From Kribbella sp. CA-293567 (GTDB taxonomy: Bacteria > Actinomycetota > Actinomycetes > Propionibacteriales > Kribbellaceae), in contig NZ_CP114065.1 of the NCBI RefSeq assembly GCF_027627575.1, positions 2,418,001-2,482,000 of the forward strand: 64,000 nucleotides of DNA, in the 5' to 3' direction. The position numbers were made by a program, and so were the translations under genes. The notes under the pieces were generated by a model that made no database searches, was not told where the DNA came from, and saw nothing but the letters and a program-made list of their open reading frames with translations. Shown in pieces: positions 61,101 to 64,000 of this stretch (position 1 is its first letter; each line of letters opens with the position of its first letter).

Positions 61101-62569
61101 GCGGCGTTCAGCAGGGCGAGGGCGTCGAGCCGGCCCTGGCCGAACACGTTGTTGTTCGCGTCGGTGCCACCGCACTGCGCGTTCGGGGCGTCGATCGCGG
61201 TGCCGTTGAGCAGCGCGCGGGTGGCCGCGATGTCGCCCTTCAGCGTCGGGGCGCCGGCCCACAGCAGCGCGATGACGCCCGCGAGGTGCGGAGCCGACAT
61301 CGAGGTGCCGTTGAAGCTCGCGTAGCCGTTGCCGGGAACGCTGGAGCGGACGTTGACGCCCGGGCCGGAGATGTTCGGCTTGATGGTGCCGTTCTGCCCG
61401 GCACCACGGCCGGAGAACGACGCGATGTTGTTGTTGATGTCGTAGGCGCCGACCGAGTAGTTGCTGGTCGAGCTTCCGGGGGAGCCGCTGGTGTTACAGG
61501 CGGAGCCGCTGTTGCCGTTCGAGAAGACACCGAAGATGCCGGACGCGGTCCAGGCGAGGGTGACGTCCTCCATGAACGGGTCGTTGGACGGCTGCGTGCT
61601 GCCCCACGAGTTGTTGACGACGTTGGGCCGCTTGCTCGCGTCGGGGTTGGCCCCGGCGAGGTTGGTCGGCTCCAGCATCCACTGACCGGACTCGATCAGT
61701 GCCGCGTCGCTCGGGCAGCAGCCGTTCGCGGCGATCCACTTGACGGCCGGCGCGACGCCGACCTGGTTGGCGGCGCCGTCGTCACCGGCCATGGTGCCCA
61801 TCGTGTGGGTGCCGTGGCCGTTGGTGTCACAGGGTGCGCCCGAGCAGGTGCCGGCGGCGTCGAACCAGTTGTAGTTGTGGTCGAAGGTGCCGTTCGCCTG
61901 CTTGCCGCGGTACTGGTTCACCAGCGCCGGGTGGTCGTACTGGACGCCGGTGTCGATGTTGGCGACCGTGATGCCGGCCCCCTTGTCGCCGTACTGCGCC
62001 CAGACCTGGTCAGCCTTGACGTTGGCGATGCCCCACTCGACGGCGTTGATCTCGTTCTGCTGGGTGCCCTTGGTGGTCTCCGGTACCTCGTACTTGACCG
62101 GGTTGTAGACGCCCTCGACCTCAGCGTGGTTCGCGATGCTCTGGGCCATCTCGAGCGAGCCGCCCTTGACGACGATCGCGTTGGTGGCCCAGTAGCTCTT
62201 GTACGACGCGCGCGACGCGTCCAGTTCGGCCTTGACCTTCGCCTGGCTCTCCGCGGCGGTCTTGCGCAGCGCGGCGGCGACCGCCGTACCGCGCTTGTTC
62301 CAGTCCGCGATGGCGCTGGCCTGCGTCAGGTCGGCCTTGTCGCTGAACCGGACCCAGAAGTCGGTCACCTCTTTGGCGTCCTGGCCTTCCAGCTTCGAGA
62401 GCAGGTCAGGCTTGATCTTGGAGGCCGGCGCGGCGGTGGCGCCGCTCGGCTTGGTGGGTGGTGCCGCCTGGGCCAGACCGGCAGCCGCCAGTCCGGTGGA
62501 GACGACGGCCACTGCCGCCAGAGCGCTCACCAGCGATCTGGCGAGCCCCCTCTTCCGTTGATATGACAT
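58157..62569 (-). CDS. large secreted S8 subtilase with Kelch propeller (1470 aa)
   Basis: Signal peptide to about AQAAP (36), propeptide to about 165, then the S8 domain: D206 in ANIDTGV, H252 in NGHGTHTMG, N352 in SNGNSG, S423 in NGTSMSAPHLAG. After about 490 come carboxypeptidase-regulatory-like domains (TGTLAGKVTATGGTAIAGASVTIKQ), a jelly-roll domain (YETFDSQAAPSGWTVVDNKN, about 690), and about five Kelch repeats (LDGKIYSIGGGNGS, LDGKLYAVGGC, IDGKLYCSGGNDG, AGGKLMVVGG) near 1035-1300, ending in beta domains. It is a bacillopeptidase-F-like multidomain protease. Transcribed alone toward the terminator at 58087. Confidence 0.93.
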   Translation of the reverse strand: MSYQRKRGLARSLVSALAAVAVVSTGLAAAGLAQAAPPTKPSGATAAPASKIKPDLLSKLEGQDAKEVTDFWVRFSDKADLTQASAIADWNKRGTAVAAALRKTAAESQAKVKAELDASRASYKSYWATNAIVVKGGSLEMAQSIANHAEVEGVYNPVKYEVPETTKGTQQNEINAVEWGIANVKADQVWAQYGDKGAGITVANIDTGVQYDHPALVNQYRGKQANGTFDHNYNWFDAAGTCSGAPCDTNGHGTHTMGTMAGDDGAANQVGVAPAVKWIAANGCCPSDAALIESGQWMLEPTNLAGANPDASKRPNVVNNSWGSTQPSNDPFMEDVTLAWTASGIFGVFSNGNSGSACNTSGSPGSSTSNYSVGAYDINNNIASFSGRGAGQNGTIKPNISGPGVNVRSSVPGNGYASFNGTSMSAPHLAGVIALLWAGAPTLKGDIAATRALLNGTAIDAPNAQCGGTDANNNVFGQGRLDALALLNAAPVGDTGTLAGKVTATGGTAIAGASVTIKQAGVADKVVTTSADGNYSAVLAAGDYSLAVAAFGYVGQTGTATVAVNTTTTKNFTLAAAPTVSVGGTVTDGSGHGWPLYAKVSVEGPGGVFDYTTPTNGRYSFKVPSSATYTLKVESQIPGYTTVSQPITVGAGNLTKNVAVPVRSDACLTAPGYRNGSDGLYETFDSQAAPSGWTVVDNKNNGQTWKFTDVGNRGNLTGAAGGFAIVDSDKYGSGGAQDTSLVSPVVDLSAVTAPKIQFNQDFNYLAGEKADVDLSVDGGTTWTTVLTQSADARGVKEIAIPQAAGKSAVQVRFHYSLASYEWWWEVDSVLIGTTVTCEPTGGGLVVGNVKDANTNGFVNGAVVTRDDKPSETATTVATPEDTGLADGFYWLYSADDGPHGYTAKASNYTSSQATVDVEADWVTQADFTLKAGRISVAPSAIDASLRLGGKVTKSFVVTNTGGADVDLKFGERDGGFTLQNANGTKTTKSQVLNSTGAPLQRLQVGTSFANKQSGKMPGTPVARNPLAAPWTDIATLPAVVMDNRVVNLDGKIYSIGGGNGSASTANSYVYDPATLAWTAIAPLPGARNAVTVGAVGGKLVVSSGWGASGPDAATWSYDPAANAWSAVANNPAPRAAAGQAVLDGKLYAVGGCTTAACTPMSNTVVAYDAAANTWATLANYPKSVAFASCGAIDGKLYCSGGNDGSVAQKSSYVYDPAGNSWTALPDSPADHWAASFAVAGGKLMVVGGVQAGAVTNAGFAFDPAAGSWAALPNANQPRYRGGAACGFYRVGGSSGGFTPTVEGEVLPGLDNCSESSADVSWLSLDKTEATLAPGASVTVKVALNAAVDQPGTYSAAVTIGENTPYSVDPVDVKLTVTPPTAWSKLAGTVTGVSTSGTTAPLAGATVQVDSWSQSYTFITDKDGGYAYWLDRRNNPLTLIAAKDGYRPQTRSTRLINGETVVEDFALKATK

Positions 62570-62727
62570 CTCTGCAGCCCCTCACTTGTACGACCCCGAG
62601 TCGACTCCCCCGAGTCATGGTGCAGAGGTGCATGGCGTCGCAGCGGTCAGGGTGGTGAACCGGTTCTGCGAACGCTCCGTGCCCCCCAGGTCGCCACGTG
62701 TTACGCGGCAAGCCTGAGGAGGACCTT

Positions 62728-62829
62728 ATGTGTCATGAGAACGTTTCAACAAGCACAGTTGGTGAGCAAGATGTGACGCACGGTCGGCTGGTTCGAGGCA
62801 AGTTTCGCCAAAATTTGTCAATGCGTTGA
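62728..62829 (+). CDS. possible small protein or leader peptide (33 aa)
   Basis: MCHENVSTSTVGEQDVTHGR then LVRGKFRQNLSMR. GAGGAGG six bases before the ATG is one of the best ribosome sites here. It ends 32 bases before the winged-helix gene at 62862, so a leader peptide of that gene is possible. Lower G+C than the neighbours. No known family. Confidence 0.35.
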   Translation: MCHENVSTSTVGEQDVTHGRLVRGKFRQNLSMR

Positions 62830-62861
62830 CGATTAAAGGCACGGGTTGACATTGTCACCAG

Positions 62862-63512
62862 ATGGTCACCGCCCGTGTCCCCGCCCCGAACGACGGCGTC
62901 CTCGATCTGACCGGCTCCGCCCAAGCCCCGTTTCCGCTGCTGATCGCGGTGGCGGCGTCGCTGGAGGAGCGGGTCCGGCTCGCAGAACTCGTCGACGACG
63001 TCGCTCCGCTGCTGCTCGTCTCCAGCCTGGACGAGCTGCGCAAGCTGCTCACGCCCGCGCAGCCCACGCCTCCGGTCCCGCCGGAGCATCCCGATCCGAC
63101 CGATCCGCCCCAGCCGCCGGAGCCGGAGGCGGTGACCGAACCGCCGGCCCGCACGGTGCCGGGGCGGCGTACCGGACGTGACGGCCCGGAGGCCGACGTG
63201 CTGACCATCGATTCGGCCCGGTCAGTGGCCAAGTGGCGTGATCGTGAGGTTCCGCTGACGGACCTGGAGCACGATCTGCTCACCTGGCTGATGACGGAGC
63301 CGTTGCGGGTGTGGACCTACGAGGCGTTGCACCAGGCGGTCTGGCGCAACCGGCACCTCCGCGGTACCGCGGACGTGCACTCGCTGGTGAAGCGAGTACG
63401 CCGCAAGCTCGACGAACTCGGCACGACGGTCACCATCGACGCCGTCCGAGGCACCGGCTTCCGGCTCACCGACCACCAGAACCCAGCAGTCACGGGGCTA
63501 CGCGCCGGCTGA
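62862..63512 (+). CDS. orphan winged-helix regulator (paralogue 2)
   Basis: A 216-residue protein. N-terminal part (PFPLLIAVAASLEERVRLAELVDDVAPLLLVSSLDELRKLL) matches paralogue 1 in layout, followed by a Pro-rich linker (about 65-105) and an OmpR-type winged helix: SARSVAKWRDREVPLTDLEHDLLTWLMTEPLRVWTYEALHQAVWRNRHLRGTADVHSLVKRVRRKLDELGTTVTIDAVRGTGFRL. No receiver Asp. It is divergent from the large subtilase and may control it. ATG 62862 with no clear ribosome site. Confidence 0.87.
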   Translation: MVTARVPAPNDGVLDLTGSAQAPFPLLIAVAASLEERVRLAELVDDVAPLLLVSSLDELRKLLTPAQPTPPVPPEHPDPTDPPQPPEPEAVTEPPARTVPGRRTGRDGPEADVLTIDSARSVAKWRDREVPLTDLEHDLLTWLMTEPLRVWTYEALHQAVWRNRHLRGTADVHSLVKRVRRKLDELGTTVTIDAVRGTGFRLTDHQNPAVTGLRAG

Positions 63513-63893
63513 CTCGTCGTCGGCGGTGTGCAGCCACTTCCACCAGTTGGCGAGAACCAGCCCGGAGACGACACCGAGTCCGAGGTACAGCTGACGGTCG
63601 GCGCTGTTCCACTCACCGGCGGTCGGCAGCAACTGCAGGATCGAGACGAGGACGAAGCCGCCGGCGGCGATGAACAGTCTCGGTGCGAGGTCGCGCGGGC
63701 TGTACCACTGCCACAGCAGCCCGATCGCGACACCGGCCAGACCCAGACCGCCGAACCAGAGTTGCTCAGTTCGCTGAATCGTCTCGGTCTGCCCCGGCAG
63801 GTGGACACTCACCGCGGTGGAGGCGGCGACGGGCAGGATCCAGCCGGTCTTGAGCCGTCTTTCGGGTGAGACCTTGGCCAGCACCGACATCAT
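63498..63893 (-). CDS. small multi-pass membrane protein (131 aa)
   Basis: Four hydrophobic segments: about 16-32, 46-64, 72-90 and 100-118 (LWFGGLGLAGVAIGLLWQW, RLFIAAGGFVLVSILQLL, YLGLGVVSGLVLANWWKWL). No recognised family. The two adjacent ATGs at 63893 and 63890 and the upstream GGGGGC lie inside a perfect 13-bp hairpin, so translation may be limited until the hairpin opens. Converges with the winged-helix gene; stop overlap of 15 bases. Confidence 0.7.
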   Translation of the reverse strand: MMSVLAKVSPERRLKTGWILPVAASTAVSVHLPGQTETIQRTEQLWFGGLGLAGVAIGLLWQWYSPRDLAPRLFIAAGGFVLVSILQLLPTAGEWNSADRQLYLGLGVVSGLVLANWWKWLHTADDESAGA

Positions 63894-63926
63894 TGCCCCC
63901 AGCTTGCTCGTGTGGGGGCAATGATG
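63888..63926 (-). promoter_or_regulatory. hairpin covering the start codon of the membrane protein
   Basis: CATCATTGCCCCC (63888-63900) and its exact complement (63914-63926), 13-base loop. On the minus-strand transcript the distal arm contains GGGGGC and the ATGATG start. It can act as a terminator of the gene at 63935 or as a translational lock. Confidence 0.6.
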
Positions 63927-63934
63927 TCAGTCGA

Positions 63935-64000
63935 TCAGGCCTGGCCGCGGCGTACGGCGAGGATGTGGCAGGGGTCGCCGTTCGGGTCGAGCTTGACGTA
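63935..64000 (-). CDS. C-terminal end of an unidentified protein
   Basis: Only the last 21 residues are inside: YVKLDPNGDPCHILAVRRGQ plus A. The DPNG-x-C ending could fit a VOC-type or small enzyme, but nothing firm can be said. Confidence 0.5.
   Translation of the reverse strand, partial: YVKLDPNGDPCHILAVRRGQA

Noticed and set aside
58877..62566. 1229-codon plus-strand frame
   Set aside because: Antisense to the Kelch-subtilase, with Gly/Arg/Val/Asp-only character and no domain.

Overview
The window is about 70% G+C, with heavy use of GTG starts, GTGA start/stop overlaps and many leaderless-looking starts, so it comes from an actinomycete. The gene content agrees: NucS mismatch endonuclease, a mycothiol-type DinB/maleylpyruvate isomerase protein, SigK/RskA with fasciclin, TreS/maltokinase, an ArfABC-like operon, IcmA-type mutase and a DivIVA-like coiled-coil protein. 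A Kribbella-like member of the Propionibacteriales is my best guess, by overall style only. I see no rRNA, tRNA, CRISPR array, insertion sequence or prophage. It looks like core chromosome with small accessory patches.

Layout. 1-13.9 kb: the 5' half of glmS with a small unknown partner, nucS, a tandem-fused 3-hydroxyacyl-CoA dehydrogenase, a split DUF3137-like membrane gene, a divergent PhyH oxygenase/AraC pair, a NarL-type two-component system divergent from a fatty acid desaturase, an M28 peptidase and a hydrolase. 13.9-15.4 kb: TetR regulator and hydrolase with two matching operators. 15.4-18.7 kb: a SigK module (DUF4394 protein, sigK, rskA, fasciclin lipoprotein) carrying two SigK-like promoters. 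18.9-22.9 kb: secreted or stress proteins (diiron ferritin-like, C39-like, subtilase with PKD). 22.9-39 kb: a metabolic and polarity block with AI-2E transporter, DivIVA-like protein, crotonyl-CoA carboxylase/reductase, methylmalonyl-CoA epimerase, thiolase, MeaB, IcmA-like mutase, an RCK-TM-RCK channel-like protein and a thioredoxin/TPR protein. The order epimerase-thiolase-MeaB-...-IcmA-...-thioredoxin follows what I remember of the Streptomyces coelicolor SCO5398-SCO5419 region. 39-43 kb: divergent citrate synthases, one fused to a DNA-binding head, and a flavin monooxygenase, with TTGA/TCAA palindromes. 43-47 kb: DGPF protein plus ECF42 sigma factor, a kinase-fold phosphotransferase and a GNAT-NUDIX fusion.

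47-52.7 kb is a treS-mak-glgB operon turning trehalose into maltose-1-phosphate and branching the alpha-glucan; glgE is not in the window. 53-55.5 kb is an arfA-arfB-arfC-like operon (BON/OmpA protein, 38-residue membrane peptide, Sunset-domain protein) whose ArfC has a tandem SEP-repeat stalk. 55.7-63.5 kb holds a GH18 chitinase and a 1470-residue subtilase with Kelch repeats, flanked by two paralogous orphan winged-helix regulators. The window ends in a small membrane protein whose start codon lies in a perfect hairpin and the tail of an unidentified gene.

Carbon metabolism is the main theme: thiolase, hydroxyacyl-CoA dehydrogenase, crotonyl-CoA carboxylase/reductase, epimerase, MeaB and an acyl-CoA mutase together cover most of an ethylmalonyl-CoA-type route. 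Envelope and secretion functions form the second theme.
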